DNA of 64,000 nucleotides. Source: Beijerinckia mobilis. GTDB taxonomy: Bacteria > Pseudomonadota > Alphaproteobacteria > Rhizobiales > Beijerinckiaceae. Shown piece after piece: positions 40,289 through 48,635 of this stretch. Within the stretch, counting starts at the first letter, position 1; each line of letters begins with the position of its first letter. The stretch is taken from contig NZ_JQJH01000021.1 in NCBI RefSeq assembly GCF_000745425.1, forward strand, positions 1 to 64,000, read 5' to 3'. Both the position numbers and the translations under genes were made by a program. Under the pieces are notes generated by a model that did no database searches, had not been told where the DNA came from, and was given only the letters and a program-made list of their open reading frames with translations.

Positions 40289-40834
40289 TCAGGAACGTCC
40301 CGGTAGTTTGCGCATGGCCTCCGCCATCGGCGGATGCCGCCATTCAGGATGGTTGGCGCGTTCATTTGCCAAGGCACGCCGAAACCGCAAGACGGCGGCA
40401 GGGCTCGGCAGCATGGGAATATGCGCCAGTTCCCAATGCAAGCCGTTGATAGGATCGTCGAAAAACACCGCATAATAGCCAGGCGCATAAACCGGATATT
40501 CACGCGGCGGATCGGTTACGGGAACCGTATTGGCAATCAGGAAATCATCGTGGAAACGATCGACCTCCTTCCGGTTACGCGCCCAAAGCGCGATATGGTG
40601 AATACCGACCGCCTGCGCTGCATGATCCAGTTTGCCACCGCTCCTTGCCGGCTGAAAGCCGATATAGCTGTGGGGAAACGGGAAACGTGCCATGTAATAG
40701 GTCGAGTGATAACCGATATCGAGCGTCCAGAAACTCTTGTAGCCGAGCCAGCCGAACATGCGATCGTAAAAGGCGATGGATTGCTCATAGTCGAGCACTG
40801 AAAATTCCACATGGTTGATCCCGCGCCACCGCAT
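40289..40834 (-). CDS. VOC-family (glyoxalase/dioxygenase fold) protein
   Basis: 181 residues from the ATG at 40834, with GGAGGGG five bases upstream; the frame reaching 41212 is unsupported. Two beta-alpha-beta-beta-beta modules: INHVEFSVLDYEQSIAFYDR with metal-ligand His, and VGIHHIALWARNRKEVDRFH, ending with FFDDPINGLHWELAHIP (Glu ligand). Metal-dependent enzyme of glyoxalase I / extradiol dioxygenase / fosfomycin-resistance superfamily; the substrate cannot be read. Confidence 0.82.
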   Translation of the reverse strand: MRWRGINHVEFSVLDYEQSIAFYDRMFGWLGYKSFWTLDIGYHSTYYMARFPFPHSYIGFQPARSGGKLDHAAQAVGIHHIALWARNRKEVDRFHDDFLIANTVPVTDPPREYPVYAPGYYAVFFDDPINGLHWELAHIPMLPSPAAVLRFRRALANERANHPEWRHPPMAEAMRKLPGRS

Positions 40835-40987
40835 CAAAGCCCCTCCAACTGGTTCCAGCATCCTGGTTCCGGCATCCCGCGCCTTGCCTCGGGTGATCGA
40901 GTCTCTATAAAGAATTCGATGCATCGGGAAGACCTGCTTCGCTCGGCTGCTCCCCCTACTTCCCTTGTTGCTCACAACTTGCCGTGA

Positions 40988-41039
40988 CAACGAGGTCCGG
41001 CAAGAAACCATCACCCCGCAATCGCGGGGGCAAATCTTG
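40988..41039 (+). repeat. dispersed hairpin repeat, copy 1
   Basis: GAGGTCCGGC at 40992-41001, a perfect palindromic hairpin CCCCGCAATCGCGGGG at 41014-41029, and CAAATC at 41031-41036. The same three blocks in the same order and spacing recur at 41428 and 61316. This copy ends directly at the xseB start codon, so the hairpin would lie in the xseB ribosome binding region. Confidence 0.75.
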
Positions 41040-41342
41040 ATGAATGATGCGCATCGGGATTTGGAATCAGCCCCCAAACGGAGAAACCTCTCCTTGTCCG
41101 AAGCCAATGCCGATATTGCCGCCCTGCCCTTCGAGCGCGCCATGGCCGAACTCGAGAAAATCGTCGACGAACTCGAAAGGGGAGCGGTGCCGCTCGAGGA
41201 ATCGATCCGCATCTACGAGCGCGGCGAAGCCTTGAAGAAACATTGCGAGGCCCTGCTCAAAAGCGCCGAGCAGCGCATCGAGAAGATCACCTTTGGCGCT
41301 GATGGCCGCCCCAGTGGAACCGAACCGCTGGATGTGGAATAG
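41040..41342 (+). CDS. xseB: exodeoxyribonuclease VII small subunit
   Basis: 100 residues from the ATG at 41040. Helical hairpin with the family motif [20 protein letters not shown], then [20 protein letters not shown]. XseB binds the large subunit XseA to form the single-strand nuclease. xseA is not in the window. The start codon follows directly on the repeat copy; the G-run of the hairpin is the only Shine-Dalgarno-like element. Confidence 0.92.
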   Translation: MNDAHRDLESAPKRRNLSLSEANADIAALPFERAMAELEKIVDELERGAVPLEESIRIYERGEALKKHCEALLKSAEQRIEKITFGADGRPSGTEPLDVE

Positions 41343-41422
41343 CGGCAAAGTCAATCCTCTCCCCGTGGCAAGGCGCTTGCTTTGCCTTAGATCGAGACTC
41401 ATTGATCACACACTGATCGTGG

Positions 41423-41508
41423 CCAATGAGATCCGGCGGAAAGCCGCCGCTCCGCACTCGCGGGGGCCAAATCTCAATGACGCCCGCTCAATGAGCCTTG
41501 GTATTAAT
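41423..41508 (+). repeat. dispersed hairpin repeat, copy 2
   Basis: GAGATCCGGC (41428-41437), CTCCGCACTCGCGGGGG (41450-41466, imperfect hairpin) and CAAATC (41468-41473), spacing as in copy 1 plus one base. A second conserved block follows at 41486-41508, GCTCAATGAGCCTTGG..., a near-palindrome that recurs 3' of copy 3. It lies 45 bases before the FAH-family gene. Confidence 0.7.
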
Positions 41509-41552
41509 CCGCCGGAGCGAGCCCGGCAAAATTCACGTCGAGGTCAAACCCC

Positions 41553-42236
41553 ATGGGTGATTACGCCTTCGCCGAAGCCGAGATCGTCTCGCTTCTCTCC
41601 ATGTCGACACGGCCGTTCCCCGTCCGCCGCATTTTCTGTGTCGGCCAGAATTACCGCGATCACGCCAAGGAAATGGGTGCTGGAGGAGATGAGGAGCCCT
41701 TCTTCTTCATGAAGCCGCCGGCGGCGATTTTGCAGAATGGCGAGACCATGCCCTATCCGCCGGGCACCAATGATCTGCAGCATGAGGTCGAACTCGTCGT
41801 CGCGCTCAATATGGGCGGCAAGGACATTCCGCCGGAAAAGGTCAATGACATGATCTTCGGCTATGCCGTCGGCCTCGACATGACGAAGCGCGACGTGCAG
41901 CGCGAACTCAAGGCCAAGGGCCGGCCGTGGGAAATGTCCAAGGCTTTCGATTTCTCGGCGCCCTGCTCCTCGATCAGCCCGGAAATGTATACGGGCATCA
42001 TCACAAAGGGCAAAATCCAGCTCAAGGTCAATGGCGAGCTGCGGCAGAACGCCGACGTCTCCGAAATGATCTGGGATGTGCCGCATATCGTGCATTATCT
42101 GTCGAAACAGGTCGAGATCATGCCGGGCGACCTGATTTTCACCGGCACCCCGGCGGGTGTCGGCCCCGTCGTCAAGGGTGACAAGATCGAGGCGACGATT
42201 TCCGGCCTCGAACCGCTGATTATCGAGATCGGCTGA
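41553..42236 (+). CDS. fumarylacetoacetate hydrolase family protein
   Basis: 227 residues. FAH-fold motifs: FCVGQNYRDHAKEMG, FFMKPPAAIL, the metal-binding HEVELVVALNMGG and GYAVGLDMTKRDVQ, and FTGTPAGVGPVVKGD. Members hydrolyse or isomerise 2-oxo acids such as acylpyruvates or oxaloacetate. Substrate not assignable. The gene converges on hypE with only 5 bases between the stop codons. Confidence 0.88.
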   Translation: MGDYAFAEAEIVSLLSMSTRPFPVRRIFCVGQNYRDHAKEMGAGGDEEPFFFMKPPAAILQNGETMPYPPGTNDLQHEVELVVALNMGGKDIPPEKVNDMIFGYAVGLDMTKRDVQRELKAKGRPWEMSKAFDFSAPCSSISPEMYTGIITKGKIQLKVNGELRQNADVSEMIWDVPHIVHYLSKQVEIMPGDLIFTGTPAGVGPVVKGDKIEATISGLEPLIIEIG

Positions 42237-42241
42237 TCCTT

Positions 42242-43291
42242 TCAGCAGATACGCGGCAATTGTTCTCCGGCGGGCATGGTCACGGCACGATGCCCGCCGA
42301 ACCGGTTAAGCAGAGTGACATCCCCTGCTCTGCCCGCATCAGCGACCCTGCCGATGATCGCGGCCCCCGCTCCAAGGGGATGCGCCCGTAGCGCCGCCAA
42401 AGCCACTTCGGCGGCCTCCTGCGGCACAACGGCGACAAGTTTCCCCTCATTGGCGAGATAAAGCGGATCGAGGCCGAGAATTTCGCACAGGCCGGCCACT
42501 TCCGGCCGCAACGGCAGAGCCTTTTCCTCAATCGTCACCGCGACCCTGCTCGCCTCGGCAAGTTCGGTGAGGACACCGGCAAGACCGCCGCGCGTCGCAT
42601 CCCTCATCGCACGAACCTGCGGCACGGCCGCAAGCAAGGTCGCGGCGAGATCATGCAGCGGCGCACAATCGCTTTCGATGCTGACACCGAGCGCGAGATC
42701 TCCGCGCGCACACAGGATCGCCGCGCCATGATCGCCCAAAGGGCCATTGACAAGGATCACGTCACCCGGGCGCGCGGCGGCAATGCTGACATGATGCGCT
42801 TCCGCAATGACACCGATACCAGTCGTGGTGATGAATAATCGGTCGCAGGCACCACGCGGTACTACTTTCGTATCGCCGGTAACGATTGAAACCCCGGCCG
42901 CAGCGGCTTGCGAGGCCATCGACGTCACGATACGGCGCAAAGTCTCGAGTTCCAGCCCTTCCTCGATGATGAAAGCCGCCGAGAGCGCGACCGGCCGTGC
43001 CCCGCCAACAGCCAGATCATTCAGCGTCCCGCAGACAGCAAGCTTGCCGATATCGCCGCCGGCAAATTCCAGCGGCTCGACGACGAAACTATCGGTGGTG
43101 AAGGCAAGACGATCACCGTGACCGGCAAGAGCCGCGAGATCGAAACGCGCCTGATCCTCCTGCACGGGAAAACCCTGCGGATGGAAGGAGGCAAGAAACA
43201 GACGTTCGATGAGATCGCGCATCGCCGTGCCGCCGCCATGCGCCAGCGTGACGCGTCCGCCGGATCCGATACCGGCAATGGGATCATTCAT
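42242..43291 (-). CDS. hypE: hydrogenase maturation protein HypE
   Basis: 349 residues from the ATG at 43291. PurM-like ATPase: GSGGRVTLAHGGGTAMRDLI, FTTDSFVVEPLEFAGGDIGK, GTLNDLAVGGARP, and the essential C-terminal PRIC, whose Cys receives the carbamoyl group from HypF and is dehydrated to thiocyanate to provide CN ligands for the NiFe site. It is the last gene of the hydrogenase locus, two bases after hypD. Confidence 0.96.
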   Translation of the reverse strand: MNDPIAGIGSGGRVTLAHGGGTAMRDLIERLFLASFHPQGFPVQEDQARFDLAALAGHGDRLAFTTDSFVVEPLEFAGGDIGKLAVCGTLNDLAVGGARPVALSAAFIIEEGLELETLRRIVTSMASQAAAAGVSIVTGDTKVVPRGACDRLFITTTGIGVIAEAHHVSIAAARPGDVILVNGPLGDHGAAILCARGDLALGVSIESDCAPLHDLAATLLAAVPQVRAMRDATRGGLAGVLTELAEASRVAVTIEEKALPLRPEVAGLCEILGLDPLYLANEGKLVAVVPQEAAEVALAALRAHPLGAGAAIIGRVADAGRAGDVTLLNRFGGHRAVTMPAGEQLPRIC

Positions 43292-43293
43292 CG

Positions 43294-44427
43294 TCACCCT
43301 GCTCTTTTCATGCCTTGATATTGATAATAGGCCGCGCAAGCCCCTTCGGAAGACACCATGAGTGCGCCGAGCGGATTTTCCGGTGTGCAAATTGTGCCGA
43401 AGGCGGCGCAATCCCACGGGCGTATGCGGCCGACAAGTACATCATTACAGCGGCAGCCTTCCGGATCCGGCGCCTGGTGCAATGTCAGATCGAAACGCTT
43501 TTCTGCGTCATAGACCTCCCACGCCGGGGCGAGGCGCACGCCGGATTCAGCGATGGTCCCAAGCCCGCGCCATTCGCATTCGGGCCGCGTCTCATACACT
43601 TCCGCCACCGCCGCCATGGCTGCTTTATTGCCGTCTTCGGGAACGACACGTCTGTATTGATTTTCGACCTGCGGCTTGCCTGTCTCAATCTGCCGCAGGA
43701 CCATCAGGAGCGATTGCAGAATGTCGAGCGGTTCGAAACCGGAGACAACGAGAGGCTGGCCGAATTCCTCGGGCAGGAACTGAAACGGCCTTGTGCCGAT
43801 GACCATGGCCACATGGCCCGGACCGATGAAACCATCCACTGGAAAATCCGGCTGTTCCAGCAAAGCCCGCAAGGTCGGAATGATTGTGATGTGATGGCAG
43901 AGCAGAGAGAAATTCTTGATATTGCTCCGCGCTGCCCGCAGGATTGTGAGCGCTGTCGAGGGCATGGTCGTCTCAAAACCCAGCGCGAAAAACACCACTT
44001 CTCTGTCCGGATTGGCCTTTGCAAGCGCCAGTGCGTCAAGCGGTGAATAGACAAGGCGGATATCGGCACCCGCCGCGCGCGCCTGAATGAGACTGCCCTG
44101 CGCCCCCGGCACCCGCATGGCATCGCCGAATGTCGTGAAGATCACTTCCTTATGGCGGGCAATGGCGATCGCATCATCGACACGGCCACGCGGCAGAACG
44201 CAAACAGGGCAACCCGGCCCATGCGCGAATTGGATCGTCTCCGGCATACGGGCTTCGAGCGCATAGCGAAAAATCGTATGCGTATGGCCGCCGCAGACCT
44301 CCATAATGGTGACGGGACGGTCGCGGCCGGCGGCGATCCGCGCAGCCGTTACGGCGATTTCCGCAAACAGATTTTCGGCCAAAGCGGGATCGCGAAACTC
44401 GTCGATGAAACGCAATGTGCCATTCAT
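43294..44427 (-). CDS. hypD: hydrogenase maturation protein HypD
   Basis: 377 residues. Conserved motifs with cysteines: MEVCGGHTHTIFRYALE, FAHGPGCPVCVLPRG and, later, GFEPLDIL and the C-terminal EGCRCNDVLVG...CAAFGTICTPENPLG that ligates the [4Fe-4S] cluster. With HypC it is the scaffold on which the Fe(CN)2CO unit is made. Its ATG overlaps hypC's stop by four bases. Confidence 0.96.
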   Translation of the reverse strand: MNGTLRFIDEFRDPALAENLFAEIAVTAARIAAGRDRPVTIMEVCGGHTHTIFRYALEARMPETIQFAHGPGCPVCVLPRGRVDDAIAIARHKEVIFTTFGDAMRVPGAQGSLIQARAAGADIRLVYSPLDALALAKANPDREVVFFALGFETTMPSTALTILRAARSNIKNFSLLCHHITIIPTLRALLEQPDFPVDGFIGPGHVAMVIGTRPFQFLPEEFGQPLVVSGFEPLDILQSLLMVLRQIETGKPQVENQYRRVVPEDGNKAAMAAVAEVYETRPECEWRGLGTIAESGVRLAPAWEVYDAEKRFDLTLHQAPDPEGCRCNDVLVGRIRPWDCAAFGTICTPENPLGALMVSSEGACAAYYQYQGMKRAG

Positions 44428-44708
44428 GCGCGCGTCTCCATACCCTGCATGGCGGAGACCTCGGCATCGAGTTCGCCGATTTCGGCCAGAAGGCGCAGAG
44501 TGTTCATCGCCTCGGCCTCGTCGATCCGGCTCATGGCAAAACCCACATGCACAAGCACCCAGGTTCCGATCAGGGCGGAGAGCGGCGCATCCGGATCGGC
44601 CACGCAGACGGCATCGACGGCACGGCGGACACCGGAAACCTCGACCTCGACCAGCCCATTGGCTTCATCGAGAACGGCTGAAACCCGGCCGGGAATTCCA
44701 AGACACAT
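44424..44708 (-). CDS. hypC: hydrogenase maturation chaperone HypC
   Basis: 94 residues starting MCLGIPGRV with the catalytic N-terminal Cys2. The small beta barrel carries ALIGTWVLVHVGFAMSRIDE, typical of HypC/HupF. It carries the Fe(CN)2CO unit with HypD and hands it to the HupL precursor. A 92-base gap with a hairpin separates it from hoxA upstream, and hypD overlaps its end. Confidence 0.95.
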   Translation of the reverse strand: MCLGIPGRVSAVLDEANGLVEVEVSGVRRAVDAVCVADPDAPLSALIGTWVLVHVGFAMSRIDEAEAMNTLRLLAEIGELDAEVSAMQGMETRA

Positions 44709-44780
44709 CGGGTTCTCCCATCATCCCGAAGCGCACGACAATCCCCGTTTCGGAATTCCGGCGCCTTCGCAAAATAGCCC

Positions 44781-44799
44781 GCATCGCCTCAAGCGATGC
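44781..44799 (-). terminator. possible attenuating hairpin between hoxA and hypC
   Basis: GCATCGC (44781-44787), loop, GCGATGC (44793-44799), directly after the hoxA stop. Downstream on the minus strand a short TATTTT follows after a few bases. It may lower transcription into hypCDE or protect the hoxA 3' end. Confidence 0.35.
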
Positions 44800-44800
44800 T

Positions 44801-46330
44801 CTATTGGATCGTCTCCCGCTCGGCATCGGGCGCGATGCCATAGCGATCCAGTTTGGCCCGCAACCCGACGCGAGAGAGGCCGAGTTCCTTCGCCGCACGG
44901 CTCTTGTTCCAACGGCATCGCACGATCGTTTCCAAAAGAATGCGTGCCTCGATCCGTTCGATCCGCGCCTGCAAGGGGCCCTCGGATTGGAGTGAAATCA
45001 TATCCATGTCTCTTTGAGCCGCCAGCGAGCCCAAGGCGCTATTCGCATCGTCCCGCCCGCGTGCCGCCGCCACACGGTGCAGGACGCCCGGCGACAACAG
45101 ATCGGCGCCGAGCCGGTCATGTTCCGTCAGCACGAGCATGCGCAGAATTTCATTCTGCAATTCGCGGATATTGCCGGGCCAGTCATAGGCCGAGAGGCAA
45201 TCAAGGGCTTCCTGCGTGAACCCGTGCACATGGCGTCCGTGTTGCGCGGACAGCGTATCGAGAAGGTGATCGGCAAGGACGCCGATATCGCCGCGCCGCT
45301 GTCGCAGGGGCGGCATCCATAATGTCATGGCGGCGAGGCGGTAATAGAGATCCTCGCGGAAACGGCCTTCCTGCACCTCGGCATGCAAATCCCGATGGGT
45401 GGCGGAAAGGATCCGCACATTGACCTTTTTCGCCTCGTTGGCACCAACCGCGCGAATTTCGCCCTCCTGTAGGAAGCGCAGGAGCTTGACCTGAAAGGCC
45501 GGAGAAATATCGCCGATCTCATCGAGCAGCAAAGTGCCGCCGTCAGCTTCTTCCAGAAGGCCGCGCCGGTTGGCATGGGCGCCTGTAAAAGACCCCTTTC
45601 TGTGGCCGAACAATTCGGATTCGAGCAGCGTATCCGGTATCGCACCACAATTAACGGCGAGGAATGGTCCGAGCGACCTTTGGCTCGCATAATGAATAGC
45701 CTGCGCCAGCAATTCCTTGCCGGTACCGGTTTCACCCTGGATGAGGACCGGAATATCAAAAGTCGCAGCCTTCGCGGCCTGACGGCAGATTTCATTCAGC
45801 GGGCTGTCCTGCCGACGCACGAGCTTCTCGAAATGGGCGTGATCGCGTTCGAAGGCGCGTTCGAACAGGATCCGCTTCTCGGCAGCGGGCCGCGCCAGCC
45901 GCAATTCCAGCTTGAGCCTGTCATGTTCGCGCTGCATAGCAAACAGGCGCGTCGCATTGCGCGCCGCGAGCATGAGCTGATCGGGATGCCACGGCTTTTG
46001 AATGTAGTGATAGATGCCGGCCTCGTCGATCGCCGCAACCATTGCATGCGGTTCTGTATATTCGGTCAGGAGAAGCCGCACGATGTCCGGCCATCGCCAG
46101 CGCACCTCCGCGAGAATTGTGACTCCGCTATCATCGGGAAGCTGCTGATTGCAGAAGACCGCCTGTATCCATTGCGTGTTGAGGATTGCGAAGGCCATCT
46201 CGCCACTCGCCGCAACATGCACATCGAATTCCTCGCCGAGAATTTGCGCCATCATATCAGCGCCTGCGCGCTCGGCCTCGACGATCAGGATGGAAGGCAG
46301 ATCCATCCCCAGGTCCCGTCCCGTCGTCAT
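44801..46330 (-). CDS. hoxA: NtrC-family hydrogenase regulator HoxA/HupR with non-canonical receiver
   Basis: 509 residues from the ATG at 46330, overlapping no other frame badly (hypB stops two bases earlier). Receiver domain 12-130: ILIVEAER at the start and, where the phosphoacceptor Asp should be, Asn61 in FCNQQLPDDSG; the conserved Lys112 (IQKPW) remains. Sigma-54 interaction domain: Walker A GETGTGKE (199-206), GSFTGA loop (246-251, GAFTGA in most relatives), GGTLLLDEIGD. C-terminal Fis-type helix-turn-helix NKSRAAKELGLSRVGLRAKL. Likely activates hupSL with sigma-54 RNA polymerase. HupR of Rhodobacter is known to work unphosphorylated, which fits the Asn. hoxA or hupR are both fair names. 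Confidence 0.85.
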   Translation of the reverse strand: MTTGRDLGMDLPSILIVEAERAGADMMAQILGEEFDVHVAASGEMAFAILNTQWIQAVFCNQQLPDDSGVTILAEVRWRWPDIVRLLLTEYTEPHAMVAAIDEAGIYHYIQKPWHPDQLMLAARNATRLFAMQREHDRLKLELRLARPAAEKRILFERAFERDHAHFEKLVRRQDSPLNEICRQAAKAATFDIPVLIQGETGTGKELLAQAIHYASQRSLGPFLAVNCGAIPDTLLESELFGHRKGSFTGAHANRRGLLEEADGGTLLLDEIGDISPAFQVKLLRFLQEGEIRAVGANEAKKVNVRILSATHRDLHAEVQEGRFREDLYYRLAAMTLWMPPLRQRRGDIGVLADHLLDTLSAQHGRHVHGFTQEALDCLSAYDWPGNIRELQNEILRMLVLTEHDRLGADLLSPGVLHRVAAARGRDDANSALGSLAAQRDMDMISLQSEGPLQARIERIEARILLETIVRCRWNKSRAAKELGLSRVGLRAKLDRYGIAPDAERETIQ

Positions 46331-46331
46331 T

Positions 46332-47270
46332 CTATTCCGCCGCGCGCAGAGACGCCGCGCGGGACTCGGCCTCTCCAGCAAGTTCCTGCAACAACGAACG
46401 GCGCTCGGCACGCAGCCAATCGAGCCATTGCTCCATGCCCCCGCCCGAGCGCGTCGAGAGTTCAATGACGGCCGCCTTGGGCGCGATCCGCTCCACATTG
46501 GCACGCAGAAGCGCAAGATCGACATCGAGATGCGGCAGCAGATCCGCCTTGGTCAGCAGAACGAGATCGGCATCCTGGAAAATATCCGGATATTTGAGCG
46601 GCTTGTCCTCGCCCTCGGTCACCGAGAGCAAAGTGACGCGCCGCCGCTCGCCGAGATCGAAAGCCGCCGGGCAGACGAGATTCCCAACATTCTCGATGAA
46701 GAGCAGACCACCCATGGTAAGGGAGAGATGATCGAGCGCATGGCCAACCATATGCGCGTCGAGATGACAGCCCTTGCCGGTGTTGATCTGGATCGCCGGC
46801 ACGCCGGTCGCGCGGATCCGCTCGGCATCATTGCTGGTCTCCTGATCGCCCTCGATCACGGCGGCGGGAAGCGCACCGCCAAGCCGGCGCAAGGTCTCAA
46901 CGAGAAGCGTCGTCTTGCCGGCGCCTGGACCTGCAAGAAGATTGAGCGCCAGCACACCCTCACGGCGCAGACGCGTGCGGTTTGTGGAGGCGAGGCCATT
47001 GTTTTTGGACAGGATATTCTGTTCGATCTCAATCATGCGCGCCTGGCTGAGGCCCGGCGCATGCGCCCGCGCGGGACCCGCGCCATAATCGAGAACGTCA
47101 CCAACCTGCCCGGATGAGGGGCCATGTGTGTGATCATGGGTATGGGCATGATCGTTTGCATGATCATGGCCGTGCGCATGGCTTTCGCCGTGATCATGGG
47201 CATGGTGATCATGCCCGGCACTGCCGTTGATCCGCGTCTCGCCCGCGCCGCATCCGCATGTCGTGCACAT
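46332..47270 (-). CDS. hypB: hydrogenase nickel GTPase HypB with histidine-rich nickel store
   Basis: 312 residues from the ATG at 47270 with GGAGG seven bases upstream. The N-terminus has [10 protein letters not shown], the high-affinity nickel motif (Cys2, Cys5, Cys7). Residues 20-49 hold about 14 histidines (a nickel-storage stretch). The GTPase domain carries [13 protein letters not shown] (112-124), the metal-binding [11 protein letters not shown], and LTKADLLPH. It loads nickel into HupL with HypA. Its stop lies two bases from hoxA. Confidence 0.95.
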   Translation of the reverse strand: MCTTCGCGAGETRINGSAGHDHHAHDHGESHAHGHDHANDHAHTHDHTHGPSSGQVGDVLDYGAGPARAHAPGLSQARMIEIEQNILSKNNGLASTNRTRLRREGVLALNLLAGPGAGKTTLLVETLRRLGGALPAAVIEGDQETSNDAERIRATGVPAIQINTGKGCHLDAHMVGHALDHLSLTMGGLLFIENVGNLVCPAAFDLGERRRVTLLSVTEGEDKPLKYPDIFQDADLVLLTKADLLPHLDVDLALLRANVERIAPKAAVIELSTRSGGGMEQWLDWLRAERRSLLQELAGEAESRAASLRAAE

Positions 47271-47611
47271 CAGACTACCTCCAGATCCTTGATCGCCACA
47301 TCCATTCCCCCGTTCGGATGCAGCCGCGTTCCACCGCAACGCGGGCATGGATCCAGACGGTCCGCCAGAGTCACGGTCTCACCGCAATCGAAACACCAGG
47401 CTGTGCCCGGTTCGTCCACGAGATCGAGCTCCGCCCCTTCGACCAAAGTGCCACGCACAACGACATCAAAACTGAACCGCAGGGCCGCCGTCTCGACCCC
47501 GGCGAAACGGCCTATGCTCAATCTCACCCGGCGCACCTGACGAAAATCATGCAAGCGCGCATTTTCGAGGATCACATCCACCACGCTTTCGCAAAGGGAG
47601 AGTTCGTGCAT
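47270..47611 (-). CDS. hypA: hydrogenase nickel-insertion protein HypA
   Basis: 113 residues from the ATG at 47611: [14 protein letters not shown], with the nickel-binding N-terminal MHE and two zinc-binding CxxC pairs, WCFDCGET and CPRCGG. It works with HypB to insert nickel. The stop overlaps the hypB start by one base (TGATG-type coupling), and hupK ends four bases before its start. Confidence 0.95.
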   Translation of the reverse strand: MHELSLCESVVDVILENARLHDFRQVRRVRLSIGRFAGVETAALRFSFDVVVRGTLVEGAELDLVDEPGTAWCFDCGETVTLADRLDPCPRCGGTRLHPNGGMDVAIKDLEVV

Positions 47612-47615
47612 GTCC

Positions 47616-48635
47616 CTAGCCTCGCGCGACTGTGACGGGGACAAAGGTAACAGGAACACAAGGGTTGACGCAGGTTACGACCAATTGCGCCAGCATGAAG
47701 CGATTGCAACCGGCGGGCAGGCTCACGAACATCCGTTCGAGCAGGCCCAGCGGCTGCAGATTCCAGAAAGTCGGCGAAAGGATCCTGTAGGCGGCGATCC
47801 GTCCCTTGAGGATTTCGGCCTGATGGACCAGAAGGCCACGCGCCGCCCGCGCGAGCCCAATGCCTTTGCCAATGGATGGAAGCCGATAGCCTCTGCCCGT
47901 ATCATCGGAAGGACAAAGGCAATCGAGAAGATCCAGCAGCCGCGCCAGGAGCCGCACGAACAGGCTCGCCCCCTCGCTCCGCAAAAGGTCCTGCATCAGG
48001 GGGCGTGTCGCAAGATCGCCAAGGATCGTCGCCTCGCAGCGCGCGGGGGCGTTGGGATGCGATGATCGCGCGTCCGGTATCAAAGCAGCGTGAATATCAT
48101 CGGCCCCGAGCGGCGGCAGTTCCGCGCGCCCGAAGCCGGGATCAATCTCCCGCCTGATATGGGCAAGCGCGCGCGCCACAACAGGCCCTTCAGGCTTTTG
48201 CGCATCCGCCAGCCAAAGGTCCAGATCGGAGCGCGTGAAAGCGCCAATATCGGCCTCTGTTCCGGTCAGGAGACGCCGCGCCGCGGCAACGTCGGGTTCC
48301 TGCCGCTCCAAACGCAGAAGCGCTGCAAGCGCGTCCCGCGCCGGTGCCATGCCGAGAATAGGTGGCAGGTCCAGCAACAGCGCGAGCGCATGATCCCGAA
48401 GAATTTCTCGCCGCATCGAAGGTGAGGGCATAGGCAGCGGCGCTTTGAGCCCGAGCGCGACGGAGGCTGCTTCCGCATGGGCGGCGCCGCACAGGCTGAA
48501 CACACTGGAGACTCGGCGCACGACCTCTTCCGCTGTCAGGCCGAGGCAGAGCTGTGCCGCATCCGCCGTCTCACGCGGCACGATGCGCCAGTGTGTTCCC
48601 TCTTCCGGCGGAATGATCGTCAAAGTGCCGATCAT
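47616..48635 (-). CDS. hupK: hydrogenase assembly protein HupK
   Basis: 339 residues from the ATG at 48635, overlapping the previous gene by four bases. HupK resembles a degenerate hydrogenase large subunit. The N-terminal part (CGAAHAEAASVALG, about residues 48-61) and the C-terminal VTCVNPCVPVTF correspond to the L1/L2-like region with Cys residues. It is thought to act as a scaffold during Fe cofactor transfer or oxygen protection. The assignment rests strongly on gene order between the HupJ part and hypA. Confidence 0.85.
   Translation of the reverse strand: MIGTLTIIPPEEGTHWRIVPRETADAAQLCLGLTAEEVVRRVSSVFSLCGAAHAEAASVALGLKAPLPMPSPSMRREILRDHALALLLDLPPILGMAPARDALAALLRLERQEPDVAAARRLLTGTEADIGAFTRSDLDLWLADAQKPEGPVVARALAHIRREIDPGFGRAELPPLGADDIHAALIPDARSSHPNAPARCEATILGDLATRPLMQDLLRSEGASLFVRLLARLLDLLDCLCPSDDTGRGYRLPSIGKGIGLARAARGLLVHQAEILKGRIAAYRILSPTFWNLQPLGLLERMFVSLPAGCNRFMLAQLVVTCVNPCVPVTFVPVTVARG

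Noticed and set aside
47120-47215. CATG-rich repeated units that look array-like
   Set aside because: They are the codons of the histidine-rich stretch of HypB on the minus strand; no fixed repeat and spacer structure as in CRISPR.
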